DNA from: Faecalicatena orotica
GTDB taxonomy: Bacteria > Bacillota > Clostridia > Lachnospirales > Lachnospiraceae
Assembly (NCBI RefSeq): GCF_003149245.1
Contig: NZ_QGDL01000001.1
Span: 647,089 to 711,088 of the forward strand
Direction: 5' to 3'
DNA length: 64,000 nt
Made by a program: the position numbers and the translations under genes. The notes beneath the pieces were generated by a model. The model saw nothing but the letters and a program-made list of their open reading frames with translations. It searched no databases and was not told the origin of the DNA. Positions 8,406-18,889 of this stretch are shown here, in pieces. Within the stretch, counting starts at the first letter, position 1. Each line of letters opens with the position of its first letter.

Positions 8406-8538
8406 ATTATTCTCTCTCCTCTGTACAATCATTTATCATCTTAATGCACAGAGGATTAGCGGTTCTTAGCGTGCATCTTTAGAAATCTTTTCATTCCCTC
8501 AGCCTTTCTGCAATCTTCCATTGATCGTTTCTTTTTAT

Positions 8539-9417
8539 CTATACCATTCCTTTTAGCACACTTTTAAAGAATGTTGGTAATCCATTAAGATTTCGTACAT
8601 TGTCAAACATATCTTTTTGACTATGGGACGCTCTTAAAATCTTCCTTCGCTTCTCTATACGCCCATTACTAATGTAATAATTACAGGTTACAAATGCCTT
8701 TCCACTTTGCAAAATGATTTCAAGTACATGTAATACTTTTTCAAAATTTCTTGTTAGCCCCTTAAAACAATCCACATAAAATATATCTATATTACCCGAT
8801 ATTACGTTTCCTAATTCCTCCATTAGATAATCATCAAATTCTAAACTATATCCGTCACAAATCACCTTTTTAAGTGGTTTTTCAGAAAGCACTCTTACCT
8901 CTTCCACATTTTCTCCATGTACTTTTTCAAATACCTCTTCGTTACCGTTTTCTGCCGCGGTCCTTATCAATACAGTCCATGCCAATGGATATTTTTGAAT
9001 TGCTTCTCCATATATATCTACATATATCATATCTTTTGCTTCATTCTGCAAGTCTTCAAATCTGCATTGTTTAAAATAGCAAATTGCGTTTGACGTTATA
9101 CTTTTTATCTTTTCATCTGATAAAGGCTCCTGGATTTTAAACTGTCTGCAATTAACACTCGCTGCTACCTCCAGCATACTATTTCGAATTGTTGCCACAA
9201 CAAATCTCCTCACATCATCCGGAGCCACTGGTTCATAAAATAATGCTTCCTCATCCGTCACAAATAAAACTGTTTTCCTAAAGTCTATCTGTTCCCATCT
9301 GGACAGCAGAGAGCACATCCTGTTCTTAATATCATCCACTATTTTTTCTCTATATCTATATTTTATCTCTCTTAATTCAAAATTTAACAAATCATTTAAA
9401 TATTCCTGTATTCCCAT
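8539..9417 (-). CDS. Hypothetical protein, 292 aa
   Basis: I do not recognise this family. The sequence is soluble, with a mixed alpha/beta pattern. A central RTAAENGNEEVFEKVHGENV is followed by a region (YSLEFDDYLMEELGNVISG, IFYVDCFKGLTRNFEKVLHV) that looks like a Rossmann-like core, and the C-terminus is basic. It lies next to a decayed HNH endonuclease and may belong to the island rather than the chromosome. The base composition is more A+T rich than the sugar genes to its left. Confidence 0.55.
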   Translation of the reverse strand: MGIQEYLNDLLNFELREIKYRYREKIVDDIKNRMCSLLSRWEQIDFRKTVLFVTDEEALFYEPVAPDDVRRFVVATIRNSMLEVAASVNCRQFKIQEPLSDEKIKSITSNAICYFKQCRFEDLQNEAKDMIYVDIYGEAIQKYPLAWTVLIRTAAENGNEEVFEKVHGENVEEVRVLSEKPLKKVICDGYSLEFDDYLMEELGNVISGNIDIFYVDCFKGLTRNFEKVLHVLEIILQSGKAFVTCNYYISNGRIEKRRKILRASHSQKDMFDNVRNLNGLPTFFKSVLKGMV

Positions 9418-9481
9418 CTTTCCATCTCCTCTACAATACTGTGTGCAAACAGATCTTCATAAAATTTGATAGTATTATTGT

Positions 9482-10123
9482 TTACAGATGCTTATTCAAC
9501 ACCAGTTTCTGTTCTATGCCATTTTTATAAATGTACAGCCTCCTGTTCCTATCAAATATCGGATTAGCATCATGTATAATACTATGGTGATTTGGACATA
9601 CAATCAGCTGATTACTTGCATTATTATTCAGACTCGTTACAAGTAATCAATGTGATGTGCCTCTGCAATATGTAAACCATACTTTTCTCCTATTAACTGC
9701 CCACAAATTTGGCACCGATAGTTATAGAGTAATTTTAGATTATCTCCTATTTTCTTATTTAGTTTTCGGATTTTAATAATTCGTTCAGACTCCAAAATAG
9801 TGGATTTGCCATCCGCTACATCGTAATTAAACTCTGCCTCTAAAATACGCTCTTTCTGACCTAAAACTACCTGTTTCAATGTAGCAATATCTTATCTGAA
9901 GCGTATCCTTTTTTCGTTTAAATTTGGGGGCATAATTTACATTTGTTATTTTCACTTTTTAAGAGTGTCCGTTAAGATATAATGTGATATCTTTTGATTC
10001 GCCTCTCTTTAGGAAACGCCCCATAATTTGACCAAAAACGACTTGGTTGTCAAAAGGCAGGGTGAGTCCTTCATTAAGCAACGACCAATCGACTTCTTTT
10101 TTGTAAACATAATTTTCAGTTAT
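9482..10123 (-). pseudogene. Broken HNH restriction-type endonuclease
   Basis: Three reading frames must be joined to rebuild the protein. The N-terminal part reads YKKEVDWSLLNEGL and FLKRGESKDITLYLNG, a domain known at the front of HNH restriction endonucleases. A TAA then interrupts it, a frame change follows near 9895, and a C-terminal part has RCQICG, AEAHHIDY and, after another one-base frameshift near 9634, NQLIVCPNHHSIIHD, the HNH zinc/catalytic core. The expected start codon reads ATA at 10121-10123 behind a good AAGGAAG. At least four lesions show a dead gene. Confidence 0.75.
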
Positions 10124-10253
10124 TATAAAAGATCACTTCCTTAAGATTTGCTTGATATAGTAATGAGTGAACATGAAAGTATCAATATTTTCTGCCGACA
10201 TTTTCATGGATTATTACCCCTGCTTATTTCAAATTTCCAAACCAAATAGAATT

Positions 10254-10691
10254 TTATCGTTCTGACATATATTTTTGTATTTCATCTGGAGTCAGTTTCC
10301 GTATCTGTGTATTTTCATATTCTCTGTATTCTTCGATAGCGAAAACAGGTGCCATACTTTCACACGTTTTTCCCTTATTCTTTTTTAGATATAACTGCAA
10401 ATCTTCGCTGCCCGCAAAGATTTTGTATGAAAGTCTGCCATTATCACTTCTAATCTCATAAATACCACACGGCTTTTTCATACTGTAATCAGCGGTTCGC
10501 AAATACAATTTTGCAATTTCCAGTGACTTAAAAGGAAAATTCCACCGCTGCAATCCTCTTTTAGGATCATGTTCAATACAAATACACCGTCCACAGGTTC
10601 CGCATATGTACTGGGTATGATTTTCCAAACAATCAATCGGATTTAATAATGGAGTTATTCTATTTTCATCTACATAACATTCAATACACAT
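10254..10691 (-). CDS. Small cysteine-rich hypothetical protein
   Basis: A 145-aa protein starting MCIECYVDENRITPLL. The first 50 residues hold CIEC and CGTCGRCICIEHD, enough ligands for one or two zinc fingers, and the remainder is a small alpha/beta domain (CGIYEIRSDNGRLSYKIFAG). It looks conserved and intact, but I cannot name its function. It stands between two pseudogenes in the decayed part of the island. Confidence 0.6.
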   Translation of the reverse strand: MCIECYVDENRITPLLNPIDCLENHTQYICGTCGRCICIEHDPKRGLQRWNFPFKSLEIAKLYLRTADYSMKKPCGIYEIRSDNGRLSYKIFAGSEDLQLYLKKNKGKTCESMAPVFAIEEYREYENTQIRKLTPDEIQKYMSER

Positions 10692-10768
10692 ATCGTCATT
10701 CCCTCTTTTTTATAATTCTGACTTGACTATTTCTTTCTTAATTTCATATAGATCAAATTATCTTTCAA

Positions 10769-10915
10769 CTATAAAGTCTTTGTGCCTTTATCGTAATCAA
10801 AGGCAGGGCATATAACTCCGTAACTTGCAGATAAAAATCTCTCGTATATTCTGCAACTGTCTTTCAAAGTATTTCTCTTACTGTGCCAAAGCTTCAATAT
10901 ATAGAAATCATCAAA
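10769..10915 (-). pseudogene. Possible C-terminal remnant
   Basis: A 48-codon open stretch without start codon or ribosome binding site contains KRNTLKDSCRIYERFLSASY and ends in TAG. It is protein-like in composition, but I recognise no family. The remaining sequence between 10692 and 10928 shows nothing else. Confidence 0.22.
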
Positions 10916-10928
10916 TCACTCTCCAATA

Positions 10929-11583
10929 CTATTTATTATCTGTTTTTTGCTCTAACATTTTAATTGAATTCAAATAATCTGCTTCTACATCACTAATCGT
11001 ACATGCCTTATACTTTTTGTACTCATTTGTTGCCTTATCGACCGCCTGCTGATGAGATACACTGCCATTTCCCTGTAAAAGCTGTTCTCCACTCATCGTC
11101 AGGATTCGATCCAGATGCTCTGCCCAATCCTTCATTGTCATAGTCTGCTCCCGTTCTGCCTGTCGTTCCGCAAAATCAAGATATCCAGACACCAATTGTG
11201 CCATTGCTCTTAACTCTTTTTCATCCAAATAATTTTTTGCAACTACAGCTTCTTTTAAATCATGTATTCCTTTAAGATATTTGTAGCCCATATACGGAAC
11301 TGGGTTCCACGTTTTGACTTCACTCGATATACAACGGAGATAATCACGTCCAAATTATAAAACTCTACTGGCTTGTCTGAATTTGCACATTGCCTTCTTT
11401 CGTAAGTTCACCTTCTTCAAAAATATTTTTTATATGCTTTGATATAACAGAACGATCTCTTTGAAACAGCTCTGCCATCTGGGCTTTTGACCACCACACT
11501 GTATCACCGTCAAATGTCGTTTCAATATTTGCAAGTCCATCTTCTGTAGAATAAATAATAATATTTGATTTTCCTACATCCAT
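10929..11583 (-). pseudogene. rhuM pseudogene with frameshift and internal deletion
   Basis: The N-terminal part (NIIIYSTEDGLANIETTFDG, an HTH-like AQMAELFQRDRSVISKHI) and C-terminal part (VAKNYLDEKELRAMAQLVSG, SHQQAVDKATNEYKKYK) both match the intact RhuM at 32704-33693. Near 11380 a one-base shift moves the frame to DKPVEFYNLDVIISVVYRVK, and near 11290 that frame ends where the C-terminal part begins. Roughly 130 residues of the middle domain are missing, so the gene is inactive. Confidence 0.75.
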
Positions 11584-12022
11584 ACGACAATTCTTCCTTC
11601 AAAAATCCAAACCCATCATAATGCTTTTAGATAGGTTTGGACACAGTTATTATGTTTAATAATATCATGCAGCCTGTTCATATTCAAGTTGGAAACATTC
11701 ACAGTCAAAACCACCGGCTTAGCCCGTTTAAAGTCGCCTGCGACGAGAGGGCAGGCTTATTGGCTGTTTTACATTACGGCTCCCAGCCTATCAGCGTAGT
11801 GATAGGCTGGGGAATGAACCAATGTCAGTTAGTTAAGGATGGGGCTGGGCAGACCTAAACTTACGATTCCCTATAATCAGGAGAAGATGGGTGATATAAG
11901 TTGGGCATCAGATGCTGTTTTGCGCCTCCCAATAAAGACAGATTTTTTTCAGGGTATGGCAAATAGACGGATAGACATCCGCCTCAAAACACTTTATACT
12001 ATTAGTGTTGTGTTTGTCAGCT
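11584..12022. other. Gene-free stretch with a 12-bp perfect hairpin
   Basis: No plausible gene is seen on either strand. At 11782-11811 CCCAGCCTATCA and TGATAGGCTGGG form a perfect 12-bp stem with loop GCGTAG and no T run on either side. The stretch is downstream of the IS4 transposase tail and may include the non-coding end of that element, but no terminal inverted repeat partner could be located. Confidence 0.5.
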
Positions 12023-12453
12023 TTATGCAAAACGATAAGTAAAGCTGACCGGAACTCGGAACCTATGCTGGCGGGCATATTTCCGATCGGGCCTGATAGG
12101 GAGGATATTCTTTTCTATCAGGCTTTCTCTTTCTGGCGGGGATTCCCCATTGTGAAGGCGCAGGAAATAATGGCAGGCCTTGTATGCAGCGGAGTAATTC
12201 ACTTGAAGCTGGTATTTCCTGCCTCTGCGGCTGATAACCACATGCCCTGTAATGATCGAACAGAAGTTATACAAAAGAAGCCGCGCCCATACTTCCATTT
12301 CAATGTACTCACGTTTCTTGGAATGAAAATTTACGGCTCCAATCACGTGCTTGAGTTCCCGGAAGGAGGTTTCAATCCCCCATCTGAGATGATAAAGGAA
12401 CATCACTTCATCAACCGGAAATTCTTCAGACGGCAGATTTGTAACAGTCTGCG
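12023..12453 (-). mobile_element. IS4-family transposase, C-terminal remnant
   Basis: About 143 codons contain YHLRWGIETSFRELK, an exact Y-(2)-R-(3)-E-(6)-K signature of IS4 transposases including the last catalytic Glu, followed by VNFHSKKREYIEMEVWARLL, typical of the clostridial branch. The N-terminal two thirds, with the catalytic Asp residues, are absent: upstream of about 12450 the sequence is a phage primase. The fragment therefore marks a recombination or adjacent-deletion junction and cannot transpose by itself. Confidence 0.82.
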
Positions 12454-13972
12454 CCAAGTACCGTCATCAGATGCCCCCACCTTTGGCAAATGATTGGTGT
12501 AAAGTACAACGGTATGTGTAGGCTTGAACGCATGGGGCTGTTTATATTTCTTCTCTGCATGAATCATGTCCGTGGAGCAAAGCTTTTTTAATACCGATGT
12601 GGAGAGATGTGTTCCCTCTTCCAGTTCCGCTACAATCACAAGTCTCTTGCCCTTAAGTTCTGCAATCTCCGGCATAACGTTTCTTCGACACCCGGCAGTC
12701 AATGTGTCCGCAGACATGGTTCCGGAATAGTTCCCCAGAACTCTTGCAATCGTGTTCCAAAAAGTAGATTTACCGTTTCTACCTTCCCCATATGCAATGA
12801 TGAGAGCTTCCTGATAAACCTTGCCGACTGCTGCCAGTCCAACCGTTTCCTGCACATAATCCATCAGTTCCTGATTGCCGCAGAAGAAAGTATCCAGTGC
12901 ATCCAACCACAAATCCTTCCCCTTATCTCCCAGTGAACATTTTGTAATCTTGGTAATCAAATCCTCTGGATCATGAGGTTGTTCCCCTGCCACACCCTTG
13001 GAAATGTCATAAGTGGCATATGGTGTGTTCAGAAGATTTTCATGAGCATCAAAATCATTGATATCTGTTGCTACCATTGGCTTTGCCGCATTCTGTGTGC
13101 TCACAATGTACTTATAATTTCTATATTTGATGACGAATGCCAGATATGCCTTGGCAGACACATATCTCTTAAACTTTTTCTCCAATGTTGCCGGTATCTC
13201 TTTTTCCAGTGCTTTCCCACCGGCTTTCACAATTTTCTCCGAGATACCTGCAGCAGTGAGCACCTGACAGCAGGTTTCAAATTCTTCACGGGCATCCACC
13301 AGCTGCATATCCAGAAACTCTTCCACCGCTAGGCTTTGTCTGTATTCCCATAACGCTTCAACACTCTCCCGGCAAAATGGCTCATGCTGTTGTTGCGGCT
13401 TCCTTCCATAATCGGATCCGACTGGAAATCACCATCTTCTTCACCAGCTGTAACATCTACCTGCTCCTCAATGGTTTCCCATCCGTCATGCCAGATATAT
13501 GCCCCTGCGTCCGCACCGAAAATAAATCTGGCCGCATCCAGTGCATTCCCATCAAAGAACGGATAGGCTTTCTTGATTGCAACTTTTAATACCGCATACT
13601 TCCCTGCATCCGTGATTTCTTCTGTCTCAAAATACACATGGAACTTTGGTCTTGCTGACTTTCCACCTTTTTGCTTCATATGATTTCTGCTGAAAGCAAT
13701 GGCATATGAAACATCCGGGAGCAGTTCATCCAATTTCTCCGGCGTGACCCAATCAGCCGGATTGTCAGAAAAATCATTATCGCAATCCATCACAACCACA
13801 TTTGATTTACTGAAATTTGCTATACCGCGGTAGTTTTTCTGGTACTCCGCGCACACGTGGCAGACTTGACCGCCTCCTGTAGTTCCTCTGCACTCCCCAC
13901 TTCAACCCTGTTTGGATAAAGACAGTTCTTTGCATCGGAGACCACATTGGCTGTTTGTAAAACAAAACGCAT
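12448..13972 (-). pseudogene. Phage/plasmid primase-helicase (D5/DUF5906 type), frameshifted and truncated
   Basis: The gene starts at an ATG at 13970-13972 behind AAGGAGGG and reads MRFVLQTANVVSDAKNCLYP. One-base shifts near 13857 and near 13328 break the frame. The N-terminal part carries VVVMDCDNDF and RPKFHVYF of a primase-like domain; the C-terminal part has the helicase Walker A GEGRNGKST, LVIVAELEEG and TVVLYTNHLPKVGASDDGTW. After WRR at about 12448 the sequence passes into the IS4 transposase, removing the C-terminus. It would have primed replication of the former phage or plasmid; it is now dead. Confidence 0.8.
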
Positions 13973-14019
13973 CTTGTTCCCTCCTTATAAATTTGTCTTC
14001 AAAGGGCAAAAAGACCCTT

Positions 14020-14274
14020 CTCAAAGGTCTTGGTTCCCAAAACAGGCGAATTCCGATAAAAAGGAAATCTTTCGCTAAATTTTTTATCTCTGGCAGAATC
14101 GCTTCCTTTTTATATGGAAAAACAGACACAAAAATTTTCTTCTGCAAAAATCGGAAAAGCCCGCTATCAGGAACCAAGACCTTTGAGGGGGATAAGACGG
14201 AAAAGTAATTTCAAAAAATTTTTTCCTCAGAAATCGGAAAAGCCCGTCATCGGGAACCAAGACCTATAGATGGG
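14020..14274. repeat. Three-copy ~18-40 bp repeat (one inverted, two direct) between divergent replication genes
   Basis: CTCAAAGGTCTTGGTTCC at 14020-14037 is the exact reverse complement of GGAACCAAGACCTTTGAG at 14170-14187. A longer unit beginning AAATCGGAAAAGCCCG and ending GGAACCAAGACCT occurs twice in direct orientation, at 14148 and 14231, about 40 bases each. The interval has no genes and divides the divergent primase from the DUF2800/polymerase operon. The place and repetition suggest an origin or shared regulatory sites; that is inference. Confidence 0.6.
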
Positions 14275-14399
14275 CGAACAACTCCCCTCGGAGAGTGAGG
14301 TAAAACGATGAAAGATAAGACGATTTAAAAATTCCTCTGGGACAGTTCCAAAGGCATACAGACAAAACAGAATACTGAAATATGAAGGAGAACGACAAC

Positions 14400-14735
14400 A
14401 TGAGCAAAATGAGCGAATTGTCACAGGTACTCGATGAGTTAATCTCCTGTGGCGAAAAGATGATTGAGACAGCAAATGCTATCAAGAAAATTTTTTCAGC
14501 GGATGCCCCTGCTACTGAACCGATATCAGAGGACAAGCCGAAAAAAGCACCTGCTTATTCTAAGGAAGATGTCAGAGCACTACTTGCCAGAAGAGCAAAC
14601 GAGTCTGGCGGCCAGTTCAAGGCGCAGGTGAAATCCATTGTCAAGAAGTATGGAAATGGCGGAAGCCTTACCGATGTTCCGACTGACAGCTATCCAGCCC
14701 TCGTCAAAGAAGTGGAGGGACTGACCGATGCCTAA
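14400..14735 (+). CDS. Small phage replication-module protein
   Basis: A 111-aa protein with an N-terminal helix (LSQVLDELISCGEKMIETAN), a charged linker and a C-terminal domain with YSKEDVRALLARRANESGG and IVKKYGNGGSLTDVP. This type of small protein precedes DUF2800 in clostridial siphophages, but its role is unknown. I chose the ATG at 14400 because AAGGAGAA stands nine bases upstream; a nearer in-frame ATG at 14382 lies inside that site's leader. It overlaps the DUF2800 start by eight bases and is intact, unlike most neighbours. Confidence 0.65.
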   Translation: MSKMSELSQVLDELISCGEKMIETANAIKKIFSADAPATEPISEDKPKKAPAYSKEDVRALLARRANESGGQFKAQVKSIVKKYGNGGSLTDVPTDSYPALVKEVEGLTDA

Positions 14736-15849
14736 ACACGCATACCTCTCTGCTTCCGCTTCCCACCGCTGGCTCTCATGCCCGCCATCCGCAAAGCTGT
14801 GTGCAGAAATCAGGGATGAAGCCCCCCCATATGCCCAGCAAGGTACGGATGCCCATGAACTGTGTGAGTATAAAGTTCTCCATGCTTTAGGGGAAGATGT
14901 CAAAGACCCGACAGAGAATCTGGATTTCTTTGACGCAAAAATGGCTAACTGCATGGATGAATATTGCTTCTATGTTATGGAGCAGTATGCAAAAGCAAAG
15001 CAATTATGCGAAGACCCAAAAGTGCTGGTAGAACAGAGACTTGATTTCAGCAAATGGGTTCCGGATGGTTTCGGAACCGGTGACTGCCTGATTGTGGCAG
15101 ATAAGATTTTACAGATTATTGATTTCAAATATGGTCTGGGAATCCTCGTGGAAGCAGAAAACAATCCACAGATGATGTGTTACGCATTGAGCGCACTGGA
15201 TGTCTATGACGGTATCTATGACATAGAAACAGTTGAAATGACAATCTTCCAGCCAAGACGTGATAACATCAGCACCCTCTCCATGAAGAAGGAAGATCTG
15301 CTCCAATGGGCAGAAACCATTCTGGCACCTACCGCCCAGCTTGCCTACAACGGAGAAGGCGATTTTCATGCCGGAGACCACTGCCAGTTCTGCAAGGTAA
15401 AGGCAACCTGCCGCAAAAGAGCAGAATACAATATGGAACTTGCCGCTTATGATTTTGAACTTCCTTCCAAACTGGAAGAATCCGAAATTGCAGCAATCCT
15501 TCCGAAAATCGACAACCTTGTTTCCTGGGCAAATGATGTAAAAGACTATGCACTCCAGTAGGCATTAAGTGGTGTTTCCTATAACGGATTTAAAGTTGTG
15601 AAGGGAAAGTCCAATCGTAAGTATACCGATGAAGCTGCGGTTGCATCTGTAGTCACAAGTAATGGGGATGACCCTTATGAAAAGAAACTTCTGGGAACTA
15701 CCGCAATGACTTCCCTGCTCGGCAAGAAGAGATTTGAAGAATTATTAGGCGGACTGGTAGCAAAGCCACCAGGCAAGCCTGCACTTGTACCGGAAAGCGA
15801 CAAACGCCCGGCACTCAATACAGCCAAAGATGATTTTAATGAAATTTAA
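14728..15849 (+). pseudogene. DUF2800 phage nuclease-like protein interrupted by an amber codon
   Basis: The first part reads YLSASASHRWLSCPPSAKLC and IIDFKYGLGILVEAENNPQM, the motifs of DUF2800, a RecB/Cas4-like PD-(D/E)xK family with a late cysteine cluster (CQFCKVKATC). At 15559-15561 a TAG directly follows a CAG, after which the same frame continues as ALSGVSYNGFKVVKGKSNRK to 15849. A CAG to TAG transition in a Gln-Gln pair explains it. The catalytic core precedes the stop, so a shortened protein is possible, but the gene is probably decaying with its neighbours. Confidence 0.85.
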
Positions 15850-15863
15850 GGAGGAAAAAGAAT

Positions 15864-16427
15864 ATGGCTAAAATGGTAAATCCTACTAAGGTAATCACAG
15901 GAGTAAATACAAGACTTTCCTATGCAAATGTATGGGACCCGAAGTCAATCAACGGAGGTGCAACAAAGTACAGTGTGTCCCTCATCATTCCGAAATCCGA
16001 CACAAAGACGATTGAGAAAATCCAGAATGCAGTTCAGGCAGCATATGAGGAAGGACAGTCCAAGCTGAAAGGCAATGGAAAATCCGTTCCGCCTCTTACA
16101 GCAATCAAGACACCTCTTCGCGACGGCGACCTTGAAAGACCTGACGATGAGGCTTACAAAAACAGCTACTTCATCAATGCCAACAGCGCAACTGTCCCTG
16201 GCATTGTGGACGCAGACAGACAGCCTATCCGTGAACGTTCTGAAGTATATTCCGGAGTTTATGCCAGAGCTTCCATCAATCTGTATGCTTTTAACAGCAA
16301 TGGAAATAAGGGAATCGCATGCGGCTTAAATAATCTCCAGAAAATCCGTGATGGCGAACCTCTTGGCGGCAAGTCCAGAGCTGAGGATGATTTTGCAACA
16401 GAGGATGACGATGATTTCCTCAACTAA
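15864..16427 (+). CDS. DUF2815 phage protein (single-strand-binding-like)
   Basis: A 187-aa protein recognised by LSYANVWDPKSINGG, KYSVSLIIPKSD and the C-terminal acidic tail AEDDFATEDDDDFLN, which recalls the protein-interacting tails of SSB proteins. DUF2815 regularly stands between DUF2800 and a family A DNA polymerase in phages of Firmicutes and probably binds single-stranded DNA. A strong AAGGAGGA precedes the ATG. The gene is intact, but its partners on both sides are broken. Confidence 0.85.
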   Translation: MAKMVNPTKVITGVNTRLSYANVWDPKSINGGATKYSVSLIIPKSDTKTIEKIQNAVQAAYEEGQSKLKGNGKSVPPLTAIKTPLRDGDLERPDDEAYKNSYFINANSATVPGIVDADRQPIRERSEVYSGVYARASINLYAFNSNGNKGIACGLNNLQKIRDGEPLGGKSRAEDDFATEDDDDFLN

Positions 16428-16502
16428 CCAGTAACCATTACTTATGGGCGGTGGCAAATATACTGCTGCCGCCCTACTTTTATTCAGAAAGGAATTTGCG
16501 AT

Positions 16503-16851
16503 ATGATACTGATAGATATTATGAAGAAATTCACAGACACACTTCCACCGGAAGATGTGGATTTGATTGTCTGCAATATTACAGACACCCTGGACGACAG
16601 AGATTTTGAACGTGCCAGATTTTTCAAAAAAGGCACTCCATTATAACATGAATACCGGCCATGTGGCAGGGATGATATAGAACGCTTTTTAGATCATCTG
16701 GCAAATGAACCGACTGCATGGGAACAGGTACCGGAAACCGGTTATTATATCCTTATCTACTGCCCTGCAGAAGACCGTGTAGCACCTAAGCAGGATTAAG
16801 CCGCTGGATTCTCTGTATGTTATTTTAGATCCGGCAGACATTCCTGCATAA
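16503..16851 (+). pseudogene. Small phage protein with nonsense codon and frameshift
   Basis: An ATG at 16503 behind AAAGGAATT opens a frame (MILIDIMKKFTDTLPPEDVD) that stops at TAA 16644-16646. The same frame then continues HEYRPCGRDDIERFLDHLAN to a TAA at 16797, while a +1 frame reads on as KPLDSLYVILDPADIPA to 16851. The parts fit one protein of about 115 aa with two lesions. I do not know its function. Confidence 0.5.
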
Positions 16852-16880
16852 TAAACGCACAAAATCTAAGGAGAAAATCA

Positions 16881-18869
16881 ATGAATATAAGAGAACTGTC
16901 AATAGACTTGGAGACCTACAGCGATGTGGACATATCCAAATGCGGTGTGTACAAATACGCTGAGTCTGATCATTTTGAGATACTGCTCTTCGATGTTTCT
17001 GTGGACAATTTGCTTGTTACTGTGTATGACCTTACTGCAGGTGATGTAATCCCTCTGGAAATCTTAGATGCACTATCTGACGATACGGTAACAAAATGGG
17101 CATTCAATGCTTCTTTTGAACGAATATGTTTATCAAACTGGCTACGCAAGCACCATCCGGAATATTTCAAAAGCTACAATCATAAAGAGGACCCAGTTCA
17201 TAATTATATGAACCCTGTTTCATGGAGATGTACCATGATATGGTCTGCTTATATGGGACTCCCTCTATCTTTGGAAGGTGCCGGGATGGTGTTACGATTA
17301 CAGAACCAGAAAATGAAGGAAGGCAAGGATTTGATCCGTTACTTCTGCTCTCCCTGCAAAGCCACCAAAGCCAATGGCGGCAGAACCAGAAATCTTCCTG
17401 GACATGCCCCGGATAAATGGGAACTGTTCAAAGCATACAGTGGCAGGGATGTGGAAGTAGAACTTGCCATCAAGCAGAAACTGTCAAAATTCCCTGTTCC
17501 TGATTTTGTCTGGGATGAATAAATTCTTGACCAGGAAATCAATGATCGGGGGATTTTGCTGGATATGGATGTGGTGGAGAATGCCATTGCTTTTGATGAA
17601 AAATCAAAATCTGCACTAATGATTACCATGCAGAATATCACAAATCTTGATAACCCAAACAGCGTAGCCCAGATGAAACAATGGCTCTCGGAAAATGGTG
17701 TCGAAATGGAAACTCTGGGAAAGAAAGAAGTGGCCAAACTGATTAAATCTCAAGATGAGTATGACAATGACAGCATAACTGAGGCCCTAAAGCTCCGTCT
17801 GCAACTTGCAAAATCATCTGTGAAGAAATACAAGGCAATGCAGAATGCAGTGTGTAAGGATGGACGTGCTCATGGGATGTTTCAATTCTACGGTGCCAAC
17901 CGTTCCGGACGCTGGGCTGGCAGGCTCATTCAATTACAGAACCTGCCACAAAACCATATGTCCGATTTGGCAGAAGCACGGGAGTTTGTAAGAACTGGGG
18001 ATTATGATACCATGCAACTTCTCTATGACGATATTCCGGATGCCTTAAGCCAGCTCATCCGTACTGCTTTTATCACAAGACCCGGATATAAATTTGTAGT
18101 CAGTGACTACTCTGCCATTGAGACCAGAGTGCTTGCACATCTCGCTGGAGAATCCTGGCGTTCCAAAGTATTTGCAGAACAGAAAGACATCTATTGTGCA
18201 TCCGCAAGCCAGATGTTTGGTGTTCCTGTAGAAATCATTGTGTAAACTCCCATCTTAGACAGAAGGGTAAAATCGCAAACTTGCACTTGGATATGGCGGC
18301 TCTGTCGGAGCATTGAAATCTATGGGTGCATTGGAAATGGGATTGACAGAAGAAGAGCTACAGCCATTGGTCTACTCTTGGCGAGAATCCACCCCAATGA
18401 TAACTGCATTCTGGTGGGATGTGGATGCCGCTGTAAAAGCAGCAATCAAGCAACGAACCACCATAGAAGTCCGTGGCATCCGTTTCACATATAAAAGTGG
18501 TATGCTTCTCATCAGACTTCCTTCCGGAAGAATGCTCATTTATGTGAAACCACGCATTGGAGAGAACAAATTTGGTGGAGAGTCTGTTACTTATAATGGA
18601 GCATTGGTGCCACAAAGAAATGGGAGCGAATTGAATCCTATGGTCCAAAATTTGTGGAAAATATCGTACAGGCAATTTCCAGAGACCTTCTATGCTATGC
18701 CATGCACAATCTTTTAGCTTGGCAGATTTGCGGACACGTCCATGATGAACTTATCATTGAATGCCCGGAAAACACTGACATGAATGAAATCTGTTCCGTT
18801 ATGGGAAAATCTCCTGCATGGAGGCCAGACCTCCTAATTCGCGGAGATGGGTACGAGACATCATTTTAA
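16881..18869 (+). pseudogene. Phage family A DNA polymerase, multiply disrupted
   Basis: All landmarks of a phage Pol I are present but not in one frame: exonuclease-like D-x-E in LSIDLETYSDVD, GMFQFYGANRSGRWAGRLIQ, motif A VVSDYSAIETR, the O-helix region QKGKIAN...GYGGSVGAL, and motif C GHVHDELIIE. The lesions are a TAA at 17520-17522 (in frame, WDE-stop-ILDQEI), one-base shifts near 18240, 18280 and 18605, and no further extension after 18869. It replicated the former phage and is now inactive. Confidence 0.85.
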
Positions 18870-18889
18870 GAAAAAGACTAGCAAAAAAA

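Noticed and set aside
9482-18869. The many frameshifts could be sequencing or assembly errors
   Set aside because: They cluster in mobile-element genes, while about 30 long host and defence genes, including hsdR and pcrA, are free of them. Pseudogene decay is the simpler reading, although a single site could still be an error.
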